A stretch of DNA of 64,000 nt. Origin: CBDCRK01 sp965220955. GTDB taxonomy: Bacteria; Desulfobacterota; Binatia; Bin18; CBDCRK01. Positions 44,509 through 53,100 of this stretch are shown here, piece after piece. The position numbers and the translations under genes are program-made. The stretch is taken from positions 1-64,000 of the forward strand of contig CBDCRK010000034.1 of NCBI GenBank assembly GCA_965220955.1, written 5' to 3'. How positions within the stretch are numbered: position 1 is the stretch's first letter; each line of letters begins with the position of its first letter. The notes beneath the pieces are model-generated. The model was not told the DNA's origin. It searched no databases and saw only the letters and a list, made by a program, of their open reading frames with translations.

Positions 44509-45165
44509 ATGCAAGCCCTTGTCCTCCTGACTACTGCCTTTACTCTGGGCCTTATCCACGCCTTTGATCCTGACCATGTGGTTGCCGTCTCTGCCTTCAT
44601 TGGCAAGGATCCAAAGCCTTACCGAGCCTTTCGCTTTGCCCTACGCTGGGGACTGGGACATGCGCTGACTCTTATGGTTATTGGTGGGGGAAGTGTATGG
44701 CTGGGACGGTCGCTGCCCGCCTCTTTTGGATACTATATCGAGCTGGGGGTAGGAGTAACACTGATCCTTTTGGGCCTATGGCTTCTACGAGACATCTGGA
44801 AGGAGAGAGTACACCTCCACCTTCACCGTCACGGCTTGACAGAGCACAGTCACTTTCACTCTCACCTACACCCCAAAAATCACCTTCATGAACACTCGGC
44901 CTTTCTTGTTGGCATCCTGCACGGTGGAGCGGGTACTGCCTCTGCTGTGGCGCTGATCCCCATGATGGCCATCTCTTCTCCAGCGCTTGCTCTAGGCTAT
45001 CTTTTTGCTTTTAGCCTTGCCATGATCCTAGCCATGGCTCTATACGGATTTTCTCTCGGCAGTCTTGCCCAGAGACTGACCCGCCACCACCTTCTCCCTC
45101 TCCCTCTCTTTAAAGGCTCCGCTGCCTTGCTAAGCCTGAGTCTGGGCTGTCTATGGATTTTTTAG
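44509..45165 (+). CDS. NicO/UreH-like metal transporter
   Basis: This 218-residue membrane protein begins with HAFDPDHVVAVSAF at about residues 17-30, the HX4DH-type nickel/cobalt signature, and WGLGHALTL in the second helix. A cytoplasmic loop from about residue 100 to 130 is extremely histidine-rich (HLHLHRHG, HSHFHSHLH, HLHEH), as in nickel transporters. Six membrane segments. Related to UreH and the RcnA/NicO family; import or export direction cannot be told. No urease or hydrogenase genes are nearby. Confidence 0.85.
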   Translation: MQALVLLTTAFTLGLIHAFDPDHVVAVSAFIGKDPKPYRAFRFALRWGLGHALTLMVIGGGSVWLGRSLPASFGYYIELGVGVTLILLGLWLLRDIWKERVHLHLHRHGLTEHSHFHSHLHPKNHLHEHSAFLVGILHGGAGTASAVALIPMMAISSPALALGYLFAFSLAMILAMALYGFSLGSLAQRLTRHHLLPLPLFKGSAALLSLSLGCLWIF

Positions 45166-45205
45166 ATCAAGAAGGAGAGTTAAGGTGAAGATGCTAAGCA
45201 ATGGT

Positions 45206-45673
45206 CTACAGGCTTAGCAGATACCGCACCAGAGTGCGCACGCCAAACCCGGTCCCACCCTTGGGAATGTAGGGGAAGTCTTTCTCGACAAAAGCTGGGC
45301 CAGCAATATCAAGATGGGCCCAAGGAATATTACCGGCAAACTCCTCGAGGAATAGAGCGGCCGTAATAGCACCGGCTTCTTTCCTTCCCTTGCCGGCAAC
45401 ACGCCGCCAGGTATCTTCTTCCAGTTCTCCCTCTTTCCCAAGACCGATAAGGAGCAAAACCTGAGTGGCCAGACGCCCGTGGGTTTGGCAGAGCAGAGTC
45501 TCTTTCTCTTTCCCTTTGAATCCTGGCCGGATAATCTGTTCCTGGAGGGCACCGTTCAGTGCGGTGTCAAGCAGATTGATATCCTCGCTCTTCTCCTGTT
45601 CCTGTAGGACGGGAACAAGGAGGAGATCACACTCAACCGCGGTAATGAGTGACTGGCGAACGAGGATATTCAT
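45206..45673 (-). pseudogene. pepA: Leucyl aminopeptidase PepA with the catalytic core deleted
   Basis: The 155-residue frame joins two ends of a roughly 500-residue PepA. Residues 1-100 match the N-terminal M17 domain (TAVECDLLLVPVLQEQEKSE, LLLIGLGKEGEL). Residues from about 102 match the far C-terminus: ITAALFLEEFAGNIPWAHLD, IAGPAF, KGGTGFGVRTLVRYLL. The metal-binding and catalytic blocks (for example NTDAEGRL and DAMKCDM) are absent. The frame is kept, so it is an in-frame deletion of about 350 residues around 45370. It cannot be an active peptidase. A ribosomal slip or assembly join should be excluded. Confidence 0.85.
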
Positions 45674-45751
45674 ACTCTAGATCGAACACAGGGGATTGGT
45701 ATAGAGGGTTACTGGGTAATATATCTTATGCCAAAGGTTTTGAAACGGGTC

Positions 45752-46120
45752 CTACGCAGAGGCGGGAGGTTCACTGGAAGAAGAGGCAGCAACAGAGGCT
45801 CCTTGCTTTATGGCTCTAGCAAGATCGCGAGTGTGCCGCTTGAGCGTCCGGATCCCTCGGCGAATCTGGGAAACTGCCTTCAGGTCCTTCCTAGTCATAG
45901 CTTCTTTCTGATTCGCCTTTAGCGTACGAATCCGTTTCTTCAAGGCTGCCATTTGCTCTGGACCACTTCCCCGTGTAGCCAGGATAATACCATGGTTTTT
46001 GGCCAGGAGCTTAATCAACCCCGCCTTTTTCATGGCAGCGGTTTCCTGGACACCAGGGATCATCATCGCCTCTTCCCGCAGCTTAATTACGTTCATCCGA
46101 TAGAGGTCTCGTGCTTCCAT
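45752..46120 (-). CDS. Rho N-terminal/SAP-like small protein
   Basis: ATG 46120 gives 122 residues; an extension to 46207 would overlap the preceding gene by 68 bases. The first part MNVIKLREEAMMIPGVQETAA and MKKAGLIKLLAKNHGI resembles the Rho N-terminal helical (SAP-like) domain that binds nucleic acid. The remainder is a strongly basic helix rich in Lys and Arg, with IRRGIRTLKRHTRDLARAIK, and a Ser/Ala tail. Perhaps a small nucleic-acid-binding protein. Lies 20 bases after the zinc-ribbon gene. Confidence 0.6.
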   Translation of the reverse strand: MEARDLYRMNVIKLREEAMMIPGVQETAAMKKAGLIKLLAKNHGIILATRGSGPEQMAALKKRIRTLKANQKEAMTRKDLKAVSQIRRGIRTLKRHTRDLARAIKQGASVAASSSSEPPASA

Positions 46121-46139
46121 TTTCTCTGTACCGCGAGTA

Positions 46140-46475
46140 TCAAGAAGATCCAGGGTCCCCGGATCTTTCACTCCCTTTCTGATTTGGTCGAAATGTCTGC
46201 CGGGCAAAAATCCAAACTATTACCCCAGCCACCGCATATCCCATCACTCCCTCAAGTAACCCAAGACCACTAGTTAGGAGGAAAACGAGCAGAACCAGGA
46301 GGGTGCCGGCCACGGCAACAATCTTCTCGATGCGATCCTCCCTCTCCCGTGCTTCTGCCACATGAGCAGTTACCGGCCCACCACACTGTGGGCAACGGCC
46401 CGCAGGCTTGCGCCTAAGGATCGCTCCACAGTGGGGACAGGCAATGCGCAGCTTCAGCGGCATAAGTAATACCAT
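46140..46475 (-). CDS. Zinc-ribbon membrane protein
   Basis: Up to 111 residues (ATG 46475; ATG 46463 would give 107). Residues about 13-32 form a zinc ribbon, CPHCGAILRRKPAGRCPQC, followed by a charged stretch and two transmembrane segments with a short loop (VAVAGTLLVLLVFLLTSG and MGYAVAGVIVWIFA). No named family is recognised. It probably binds one zinc near the inner face of the cytoplasmic membrane. The start codon abuts the repeat at 46477-46503. Confidence 0.7.
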   Translation of the reverse strand: MVLLMPLKLRIACPHCGAILRRKPAGRCPQCGGPVTAHVAEAREREDRIEKIVAVAGTLLVLLVFLLTSGLGLLEGVMGYAVAGVIVWIFARQTFRPNQKGSERSGDPGSS

Positions 46476-46476
46476 T

Positions 46477-46503
46477 GTAGGGACAACCCCTCGTGGTTGC
46501 CCC
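46477..46503. repeat. REP-like palindrome GTAGGGACAACC...GGTTGCCCC
   Basis: GGGACAACC (46480-46488) and GGTTGCCCC (46495-46503) pair with one mismatch around a six-base loop, preceded by GTAG. It sits upstream of the zinc-ribbon gene. Confidence 0.6.
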
Positions 46504-46532
46504 GGAGCAAGGCAGGCACAGGGGGCCTACCC

Positions 46533-47546
46533 CTACTTTACCGTCCAGGTCTCAGCCCGGCGCAAGAGGGCATCAAGATCACCCTCTCCACTTTTAGCAA
46601 CTGCGTCATGCATCTGGCGATTCACGATTTCATCAAACGCAGGACGTTCAATCGCCCGCAGTATACCAATAGGCGTAGGAAAGGCTGGCGGTGCCATGCG
46701 GCTCAGGATAAAGGCAAGCACCGGATCTTTCTCGTCGTGAACAAGCAGATCTGACTCGCTGACACCATTACCTAGAGTTACTACCTCAGGGGTAAGCCCG
46801 TTGAGACGAATCCCACGGTCCTTGTTCTTTCCAAAGATCATGGGCTTACCATGCTCAACCACAAGCTGAGTGTCAACCTTGGTTTCCTTCTCGGTTAATT
46901 CGGCAAAGGCGCCGTCGTTGTAAACATTACAGTTCTGCAAGATCTCAAGAAATACCCCACCTTTGTGCCCATGGGCCCGTTTGATGATCTCCTGCTGATG
47001 CTTGGCCTCAATATCGATGCTGCGGGCGATAAACGTTGCGTCAGCTCCAAGCGCTATCGAAACAGGGTTAATGGGATGGTCAGCAGATCCAAAAGGCGTA
47101 GACTTGGTTACCTTACCTAACTCAGAAGTAGGGGAGTACTGACCTTTGGTCAGACCATAGATGCGGTTATTAAAAAGCAAGATCTTTAAGTCCACATTGC
47201 GCCGTAGCGCATGCATAAGATGGTTTCCGCCAATGCTTAACCCATCCCCGTCACCGGTTACTACCCATACCGACAGCTCCGGGCGGCTCACCTTGAGCCC
47301 TGTGGCAATAGCCGGAGCGCGGCCATGAATCGAATGAAATCCGTAGGTATTCATGTAATAGGGAAAACGGCTGGAACAGCCAATTCCCGAGATAAAGACC
47401 ACGTTCTCCTTTGCCACCCCTAACTCCGGAAATATTCTCTGAACCTGGGCAAGGATGGCATAGTCCCCACATCCGGGGCACCAGCGTACATCCTGGTCAG
47501 AGGTAAAATCCTTTCGCGTTAGTTTTGCTGCACTTGCTGTGCTCAT
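46533..47546 (-). CDS. korB: 2-oxoacid:ferredoxin oxidoreductase beta subunit
   Basis: This 337-residue protein starts in the conserved WCPGCGDYAIL (cluster cysteines), followed by SGIGCSSRFPYYMNTYG, thiamine diphosphate-binding GDGDGLSIGGNHLMHALRRN and NNRIYGLTKGQYSPTS, and further Cys in LQNCNVYND. These mark the beta subunit of 2-oxoglutarate- or 2-oxoacid-ferredoxin oxidoreductases, which decarboxylate a 2-oxoacid and reduce ferredoxin with CoA. It follows korA by 3 bases in one operon. Confidence 0.95.
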   Translation of the reverse strand: MSTASAAKLTRKDFTSDQDVRWCPGCGDYAILAQVQRIFPELGVAKENVVFISGIGCSSRFPYYMNTYGFHSIHGRAPAIATGLKVSRPELSVWVVTGDGDGLSIGGNHLMHALRRNVDLKILLFNNRIYGLTKGQYSPTSELGKVTKSTPFGSADHPINPVSIALGADATFIARSIDIEAKHQQEIIKRAHGHKGGVFLEILQNCNVYNDGAFAELTEKETKVDTQLVVEHGKPMIFGKNKDRGIRLNGLTPEVVTLGNGVSESDLLVHDEKDPVLAFILSRMAPPAFPTPIGILRAIERPAFDEIVNRQMHDAVAKSGEGDLDALLRRAETWTVK

Positions 47547-47549
47547 AAC

Positions 47550-49412
47550 CTATTCCTCCAACATCCGTGAAATCTTGGCTGTGATCTCTGAAACCTTAAA
47601 CGGACGGCCCTGAATCTTGTTCAGCCCCTGCGCGTCCACCAGATATTCAGCGCGCAAGAGATGCCGGAGCTGCCCCATATTCATCTCCGGCACCAGCACT
47701 TGGTCAAAACGGGAAAGGATATCCCCGAGGTCAGGCGGCAGGGGATTCAGGTAGCGCAGGTGAACATGGGAGATCGGCTTCCCCTGGGCCTCCACCTCTT
47801 GCACAGCCGCAGCAATCGATCCGTACGTGCTTCCCCAGCCAATCACCAGCAGCTTTCCTTCCTCAGGTCCATGAATGCTTGTAGGAGGAATCTCCTGGGT
47901 GATTCTCGCCAACTTGCGGTACCGTACCCGCACCATTTGCTCGTGGTTGGTGGGTGCGTAGCTTATGTTCCCCGTAACATAGTCCTTCTCTAGACCGCCA
48001 ATGCGGTGCTCTAGGCCCGGAGTTCCCGGCCGTACCCATGGGCGGGCAAGAGTAGCTTCATCGCGCAGGTAGGGAAAGAAGCCTTGCGGGTCAGTGCGAA
48101 AATCCACCGGAATCTCAGGCAGATCCTCAGTCTTGGGAATCAGCCAGGGCTCGGCACCATTGGCTAGATATGCATCGGTGAGGAGAACCACCGGAGTCAT
48201 GTACTTGATCGCAATACGGACAGCCTCATATGCCGCATAAAAACAGTCGGTTGGCGTCGAAGCAGCCATCACGGCCACTGGAGTATCACCATGACGACCA
48301 TAAAGCACCTGTAAAAGGTCAGCCTGTTCGGGCTTGGTAGGCATACCAGTGCTTGGCCCGGCACGCTGAATGTCAATAATCACCAGAGGCAGCTCCACTA
48401 CCGCCGCCAGGGCAATAGTCTCGGCCTTCAGGTTTATACCCGGACCGCTCGTAGTAGTAATAGCAATCGATCCACCAAAAGCCGCACCCAGAGCCGCCCC
48501 TACTCCGGCAATTTCGTCCTCTGCCTGGAATGTATACACATTAAAGTTTTTATACTCGGCCAACTCGTGCAGCGCGTCGCTGGCAGGGGTAATAGGATAA
48601 CTGCCAAGGAACAGGGAGAGCCCGGTCTTCCTGGCCGCCGCTACAAGGCCGAGCACGGTGGCTGAGTTACCGATAATGTTGCGGTAGGTACCTGGGGCAA
48701 TCTTGGCAGGCTTAACTTCATAAGAGGTAGCAAATAGCTCAGTACTCTCCCCCACATTGTGCCCAGCCTTGAGTGCACGGGTATTGGCTTCTACTACCTC
48801 TGGTGAGCGCTTAAAACGATTCTGAATGTAGGTAAGCGTGGGCTCGATAGGCCGATGAAAGAGCCAGGAGACTAGCCCCAAGGCAAAGAAGTTACGACAG
48901 CGCGTCACCGCCCGGTTGGGTAGGTTCAGGTCCTTTAAGGCCAGGGTGGTTAGCTTGGTGATATCTACGGGGAAGATCTGGTATTTATCCAGTGAGCCGT
49001 CTTCCAGAGGGCTCGATGCGTAGCCTGCCTTTTTTAAGTTCTGATCGTTAAAACTCTCCCGATCAGCAATGAGAATACCTCCGGTCTTTAAGTCACCCAG
49101 ATTAGTTTTCAAGGAGGCCGGGTTCATTGCAACAAGCGCGTCCAGATCATCTCCAGGAGTAAAGACGGGCTTGCTACTGAAGTTAAGCTGAAAAGCACTT
49201 ACCCCATAGAGCGTTCCCACAGGAGCGCGGATCTCAGCCGGAAAGTCTGGAAAGGTGCCCACGTCGTTGCCCGCAAGCACCGACTCAGAGGTAAATTGCG
49301 TACCCGTTAATTGCATCCCATCGCCGGAGTCCCCAGCGAAACGGATCACAACGTTTTCGCGTTCCTCCACAGACTTATTCATGGGAGTCGTCTGCTCAAG
49401 ATTGATCGCCAC
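47550..49412 (-). CDS. korA: 2-oxoacid:ferredoxin oxidoreductase fused gamma-alpha subunit
   Basis: GTG 49412 behind AAGGAGGAGA begins a 620-residue fusion. The gamma domain leads (VVIRFAGDSGDGMQLTGTQF, FPAEIRAPVGT), then the alpha domain (SYPITPASDALHELAEYKNF, GIAITTTSGPG-like TSGPGINLKAE, QRAGPSTGMPTKPEQADL, YGRHGD). With KorB it forms the ferredoxin-linked 2-oxoacid dehydrogenase. Two direct repeats lie upstream (49471-49503) and may regulate it. Confidence 0.95.
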   Translation of the reverse strand: MAINLEQTTPMNKSVEERENVVIRFAGDSGDGMQLTGTQFTSESVLAGNDVGTFPDFPAEIRAPVGTLYGVSAFQLNFSSKPVFTPGDDLDALVAMNPASLKTNLGDLKTGGILIADRESFNDQNLKKAGYASSPLEDGSLDKYQIFPVDITKLTTLALKDLNLPNRAVTRCRNFFALGLVSWLFHRPIEPTLTYIQNRFKRSPEVVEANTRALKAGHNVGESTELFATSYEVKPAKIAPGTYRNIIGNSATVLGLVAAARKTGLSLFLGSYPITPASDALHELAEYKNFNVYTFQAEDEIAGVGAALGAAFGGSIAITTTSGPGINLKAETIALAAVVELPLVIIDIQRAGPSTGMPTKPEQADLLQVLYGRHGDTPVAVMAASTPTDCFYAAYEAVRIAIKYMTPVVLLTDAYLANGAEPWLIPKTEDLPEIPVDFRTDPQGFFPYLRDEATLARPWVRPGTPGLEHRIGGLEKDYVTGNISYAPTNHEQMVRVRYRKLARITQEIPPTSIHGPEEGKLLVIGWGSTYGSIAAAVQEVEAQGKPISHVHLRYLNPLPPDLGDILSRFDQVLVPEMNMGQLRHLLRAEYLVDAQGLNKIQGRPFKVSEITAKISRMLEE

Positions 49413-49470
49413 AGGTCTCCTCCTTATTTCTTCTCAAAGTATTGTTTTTGCTACAGATACTGCTTAGTCC

Positions 49471-49503
49471 ATATCATGTTTATCGGCAGCATATATCATG
49501 TTT
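49471..49503. promoter_or_regulatory. Direct repeats upstream of korAB
   Basis: ATATCATGTTT occurs at 49471-49481 and 49493-49503, 22 bases apart (two helical turns), in the 120-base gap before korA. Placement suggests a regulator site. Their complement reads AAACATGATAT. Confidence 0.45.
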
Positions 49504-49532
49504 TATAGTAGGATGACAAGGGAAGACCATGC

Positions 49533-51281
49533 TCACAGAAATCGGAGATGAAAAGGCAGCAGGGTCCATACTCGTTCGCTTGCCCATCCCATCGGTTCCC
49601 ACCAGCCCTGCCAATTACTGGGAACAAAGGGAAAGGCTTGCGAAAAGGCATGTGGAAACGCTGGCCGTTCGGCTGGCCAAAAGGCTAAAGGAAACGGAAG
49701 CGCTCGCGGTATCTGCCAGAGCCGGCGCGGTCTTGGATAGCGTACTACGGTTGTCGGCCGATTCAGAGGAATACCCACCCGCCTTTTGGCCTCAGTGATA
49801 GCTTCTTCTAATCCGCCGATCTGGTCTATTAATCCTCGCGTCCATGCCTGCCTACCGGTCCACACGCGCCCCTGAGCGCTTTCTTCGACTGCTTCCGTAC
49901 TCAAACGGCGACAGTCAGCCACCTTGTTAACGAAGTCTTGATAAAAGGCCTGGGCTTCAAACTCGATCCGCTCACGCTCAGCCGGTGCCCAGGGTAAATA
50001 GTCAGAAAATAGGGCTGCCCGTTGGCCACGAGCAATGATTTCTTTAGTCACCCCGAGATGTCCATAGAGCCCCTGCAGCACCACTTTGCCAGCAATGACA
50101 CCAATAGACCCGGTGATTGTTCCCTCCTCAGCAAGGATCGAGTCTCCGGCCATTGCCAGATAGTACCCCCCCGACGCTGCCACGTCTCCCATAGAGATGA
50201 TCACTGGCTTTTGTTGCCGAGTACGCATTAACTCTCGCCACATAAGATCTGAGGCTACCCCTGAGCCACCCGGACTGGTAGTTCGTACCACTACCGCCTT
50301 AACCTCTGGGTCTTCACGCAACCGCTTCAGGTCTTGGGCAAAAGATTTGGCTCCCACGGCTACCCCACTCTCAGGACCCGATAGCGTCTCGCCCTGCTTC
50401 AATGTGCCATTGACCGAGAGCAAACCAATAATGCTTAATCCCTCTCTGAGGGCATGCCTGCGTACCTGACGACCCCGCTGGCGACGATACTTGTTGGCAT
50501 CTATTGTCTGGCAAGAACCAAGCTCGGCTTCAAGGAGGACCGCAATTTCGTCCTCATAGCAGAGGTTGTCGACCAACCCGGCATCGCGTGCTTCACGAGC
50601 AAGAAACAACCCTTGATCAATAAGTCCACACACTTGCGCCTTGCTTTTATTTCGACTGCTACCAATGCCCTCACGCACCTGCGCGTACAAGTCATCAAGC
50701 AACGTTTCTATCATCTCACGGTGCGCTGCCGACATGCCCTCACGGGTAAAGGGTTCACCAGCAGCTTTATACCTTCCCACCTGGCTAACATGAGCCTCGA
50801 CACCGAGTTTATCTAGTGCGCCCTTAAGGAAGGTTACCTCCGAGGCGAGCCCGGTAATTGCCAGGTGTCCTGCCGGAGCAAGAAGGATCTTATCAGCGGC
50901 CGAGGCCAGGTAATACTCAGGCATACTTCCTTCAGCCACATACACCCATACTTTTTTACCTGTCTCCGTGAGCGTCATTAAGGCTCGGCGCAGACTCTGG
51001 AGCCGGGCCCAGCCTATCCGCAGATCCCTGAGAGAGAGGACCACAGCCTCCAGCCGTTCATCCTCCCGTGCCCAGCGTAAAAGCGCAGTGAGGCTAAAAA
51101 GATCATCCCTGCTTCGATGGAAGAGATCGGAAAAGGGAAACCCTTCACCCTCTTCCTTAACCTCACCCTCAACTTCTAGCCAGAGCACGTTGTAGCGCTG
51201 CACCCGCCCAAACAGACGGGCAAAAAGCTCACTGCCCTGCAGCCAGATCCATAGACATCCTCGAACAAGAGCGCGTCGCAC
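49533..51281 (-). CDS. sppA: Signal peptide peptidase SppA, long form
   Basis: This 582-residue protein has two tandem ClpP-like domains, the architecture of the 67-kDa SppA. The N-terminal domain holds VGRYKAAGEPF with the catalytic lysine; the C-terminal domain has GVASDLMWREL, GDVAASGGYYLAMAGDSI and TITGSIGVIAG with the catalytic serine. It degrades cleaved signal peptides in the membrane. The N-terminus lacks the long hydrophobic anchor of E. coli SppA; only a short hydrophobic run at residues 5-25 is present. Starts at GTG 51281. Confidence 0.9.
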   Translation of the reverse strand: MRRALVRGCLWIWLQGSELFARLFGRVQRYNVLWLEVEGEVKEEGEGFPFSDLFHRSRDDLFSLTALLRWAREDERLEAVVLSLRDLRIGWARLQSLRRALMTLTETGKKVWVYVAEGSMPEYYLASAADKILLAPAGHLAITGLASEVTFLKGALDKLGVEAHVSQVGRYKAAGEPFTREGMSAAHREMIETLLDDLYAQVREGIGSSRNKSKAQVCGLIDQGLFLAREARDAGLVDNLCYEDEIAVLLEAELGSCQTIDANKYRRQRGRQVRRHALREGLSIIGLLSVNGTLKQGETLSGPESGVAVGAKSFAQDLKRLREDPEVKAVVVRTTSPGGSGVASDLMWRELMRTRQQKPVIISMGDVAASGGYYLAMAGDSILAEEGTITGSIGVIAGKVVLQGLYGHLGVTKEIIARGQRAALFSDYLPWAPAERERIEFEAQAFYQDFVNKVADCRRLSTEAVEESAQGRVWTGRQAWTRGLIDQIGGLEEAITEAKRRVGIPLNRPTTVVRYPRPRRLWQIPRALPFPLAFWPAERPAFPHAFSQAFPFVPSNWQGWWEPMGWASERVWTLLPFHLRFL

Positions 51282-51349
51282 ACGTAACCTTAAATCTAAA
51301 ACCGGAGGTTAGCAATTAAGAGTCAGAGAATAGATTTGCTGGCAAGGCA

Positions 51350-51682
51350 TCACACGGAGAAAGAAGAGCCACATCCACACGTCCTTTTGACGTTAGGGTT
51401 GCGCAGGTCGAATCCTGACGCCATGAGACCCTCGGTGTAGTCCAATTCAGTACCGCGCAGATAGAGAAAGCTTTTACGGTCAACCAGTACCTTGACAGTA
51501 CCGTGTTCAAAGATGCGGTCATTCTCACGGGGAGTGTCAAAATCCATCTTGTACGATAGGCCTGAGCAGCCACCACCTACAACCTTGATACGCAGCCCTA
51601 AGCCCTGCTTCTCTTGCTGCGCCAGAAGGCTCTCGATCTTCTTGGCCGCCGTGTCTGTAATCCCAATTGTTTGTGCTGCCAC
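51350..51682 (-). CDS. erpA: A-type iron-sulfur carrier (IscA/ErpA)
   Basis: This 110-residue HesB/IscA-type protein has the three ligand cysteines as VVGGGCSGLSYKM and the C-terminal RTCGCGSSF. A-type carriers pass Fe-S clusters to target apoproteins. Length and motif spacing fit ErpA/IscA; the two cannot be separated by sequence here. It lies 49 bases downstream of iscS, with the 25-base repeat element at 51698-51722 in between. No iscU or iscR is in the window. Confidence 0.92.
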   Translation of the reverse strand: MAAQTIGITDTAAKKIESLLAQQEKQGLGLRIKVVGGGCSGLSYKMDFDTPRENDRIFEHGTVKVLVDRKSFLYLRGTELDYTEGLMASGFDLRNPNVKRTCGCGSSFSV

Positions 51683-51697
51683 TATTGCTCCTTTATT

Positions 51698-51722
51698 AGC
51701 ATTCAGCCATCAGCTGAACGCT
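51698..51722. repeat. Inverted-repeat intergenic element, short copy 2
   Basis: AGCATTCAGC (51698-51707) and GCTGAACGCT (51713-51722) enclose only five bases. The ends match the longer copies at 15830-15941 and 62474-62598. Confidence 0.6.
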
Positions 51723-51731
51723 TAGGAAAAC

Positions 51732-52952
51732 TTAGTTCCGAGTCCACTGGACAGACTTCAGATCAACGACCCCTTTGGCTATCTTATGAAAGGGAGAGAG
51801 CTCCCGCAGACGATTAACAATCTGCACTACCCGATCAGCTACATAGTCCACTTCTTCCTCGGTGTTGAACCTACCTAAACCGAAGCGGATAGAAGCGTTG
51901 GCTAATTCGTCTCTCACTCCCAGAGCTTTTAGCACATATGAGGGCTCTAGGCTTGCAGAAGTACAGGCTGAACCAGAGGACAGAGCAATATCCCTATTGA
52001 GCCCCATCAGTAAAGACTCTCCCTCTATATAAGCGAAGCTAAGGTTGAGGTTGCCGGACAGCCGCTGGGTAGGATGACCGTTTAGATACACCTCATCGAG
52101 CTGGGAGGCCATGCCCTGATAGAGCATCTCCCGCAGGTTTAGCTGTCTGGCTGCCTCCGTTTCCATCTCCTGCTCGCAGAGCTCAGACGCCTTGCCAAAG
52201 CCAACAGCTCCCGCCACGTTCAAAGTCCCTGAACGCATTCCACGCTCATGCCCGCCACCGTCAATTATAGGAGCAAGTCGTACCCTTGGATTCTTCAAGC
52301 GCACATAGAGTGCCCCACACCCCTTGGGGCCGTAAATCTTGTGAGCGGTCATGGAGAGTAGATCAACCTTCATTGCCTCCACATCCACCGGGACCCTTCC
52401 TACCCCCTGGGTGGCATCACAGTGAAAGAAGATACCCCTCTCCTTGGCAATCTGACCAATCTCAGCAATAGGATGGATGGTACCAATCTCATTGTTAGCA
52501 TACATAATAGTAATGAGAACGGTTTTGTCGGTGATTGCTTTGCGGACATCTGCAGGATCAACCATGCCATACCTGTCCACAGGCAGGTAAGTCGTCCGAG
52601 CTTTTCCTGCTCGCTCCAGAGCTTTGCAGGAGTCAAGCACTGCTTTATGTTCGGTGACGCAGGTGATGATGTGATCCCCCTTGTCTTTATAGAACTCAAT
52701 AACACCCTTGATTGCCAGGTTATCAGACTCTGTGGCCCCGCTGGTGAATATAAGCTCCTTGGCTTTGGCACCAATGAGCTTAGCAACCTGCCCCCGAGCT
52801 TTATCCATGGCCTCCTCTGTTTCCCAGCCAAAGGAGTGGGTGCGACTCGCCGCATTGCCAAACTTCTCAGTAAAGTATGGCAGCATTGCCTCTAGCACCC
52901 TTGGATCCATCGGGGTAGTAGCATGATTATCCATGTAGATTGGTAGCTTCAT
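51732..52952 (-). CDS. iscS: Cysteine desulfurase IscS
   Basis: This 406-residue PLP enzyme has the Schiff-base lysine in SMTAHKIYGPKG, EHKAVLDSCKALE, ATQGVGRVPVD and the active-site Cys in the mobile loop LSSGSACTSASLEPSYVL, followed by the IscS-type C-terminus LKSVQWTRN. It takes sulfur from cysteine for Fe-S clusters and tRNA thiolation. iscA lies downstream; iscU is missing from this stretch. Confidence 0.97.
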   Translation of the reverse strand: MKLPIYMDNHATTPMDPRVLEAMLPYFTEKFGNAASRTHSFGWETEEAMDKARGQVAKLIGAKAKELIFTSGATESDNLAIKGVIEFYKDKGDHIITCVTEHKAVLDSCKALERAGKARTTYLPVDRYGMVDPADVRKAITDKTVLITIMYANNEIGTIHPIAEIGQIAKERGIFFHCDATQGVGRVPVDVEAMKVDLLSMTAHKIYGPKGCGALYVRLKNPRVRLAPIIDGGGHERGMRSGTLNVAGAVGFGKASELCEQEMETEAARQLNLREMLYQGMASQLDEVYLNGHPTQRLSGNLNLSFAYIEGESLLMGLNRDIALSSGSACTSASLEPSYVLKALGVRDELANASIRFGLGRFNTEEEVDYVADRVVQIVNRLRELSPFHKIAKGVVDLKSVQWTRN

Positions 52953-52972
52953 GCTCTTCTTCCTTGTGGGGT

Positions 52973-52998
52973 AAAAAAGTGGACCTTTTCAGTCCACA
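52973..52998 (-). terminator. Intrinsic terminator between uvrA and iscS
   Basis: On the minus strand TGTGGAC, loop TGAAAAG, GTCCAC, then TTTTTT. It lies 100 bases after the uvrA stop and 20 before the iscS start, so it ends uvrA transcription. Confidence 0.75.
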
Positions 52999-53039
52999 AT
53001 AGATTTTCTCTCCTTCTCTGTCAAGATTATTTGCCCTAG

Positions 53040-53091
53040 GGGCAGGCCTCCATACCTGCCCGCCTCTAGGACAACCATCAGGGTCGTCCCT
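53040..53091. repeat. Two REP-like palindromes downstream of uvrA
   Basis: GGGCAGG (53040-53046)/CCTGCCC (53055-53061) and GGACAACC (53069-53076)/GGTCGTCC (53082-53089, one mismatch). The second ends CCCTACTG, the same style as the palindromes at 46477 and 63161. Confidence 0.6.
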
Positions 53092-53100
53092 ACTGTGGCG

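Noticed and set aside
45193..45218. Terminator between the NicO-like gene and pepA
   Set aside because: GCTAAGC/GCTTAGC can pair, but the loop is 12 bases and no T-run follows on either strand.
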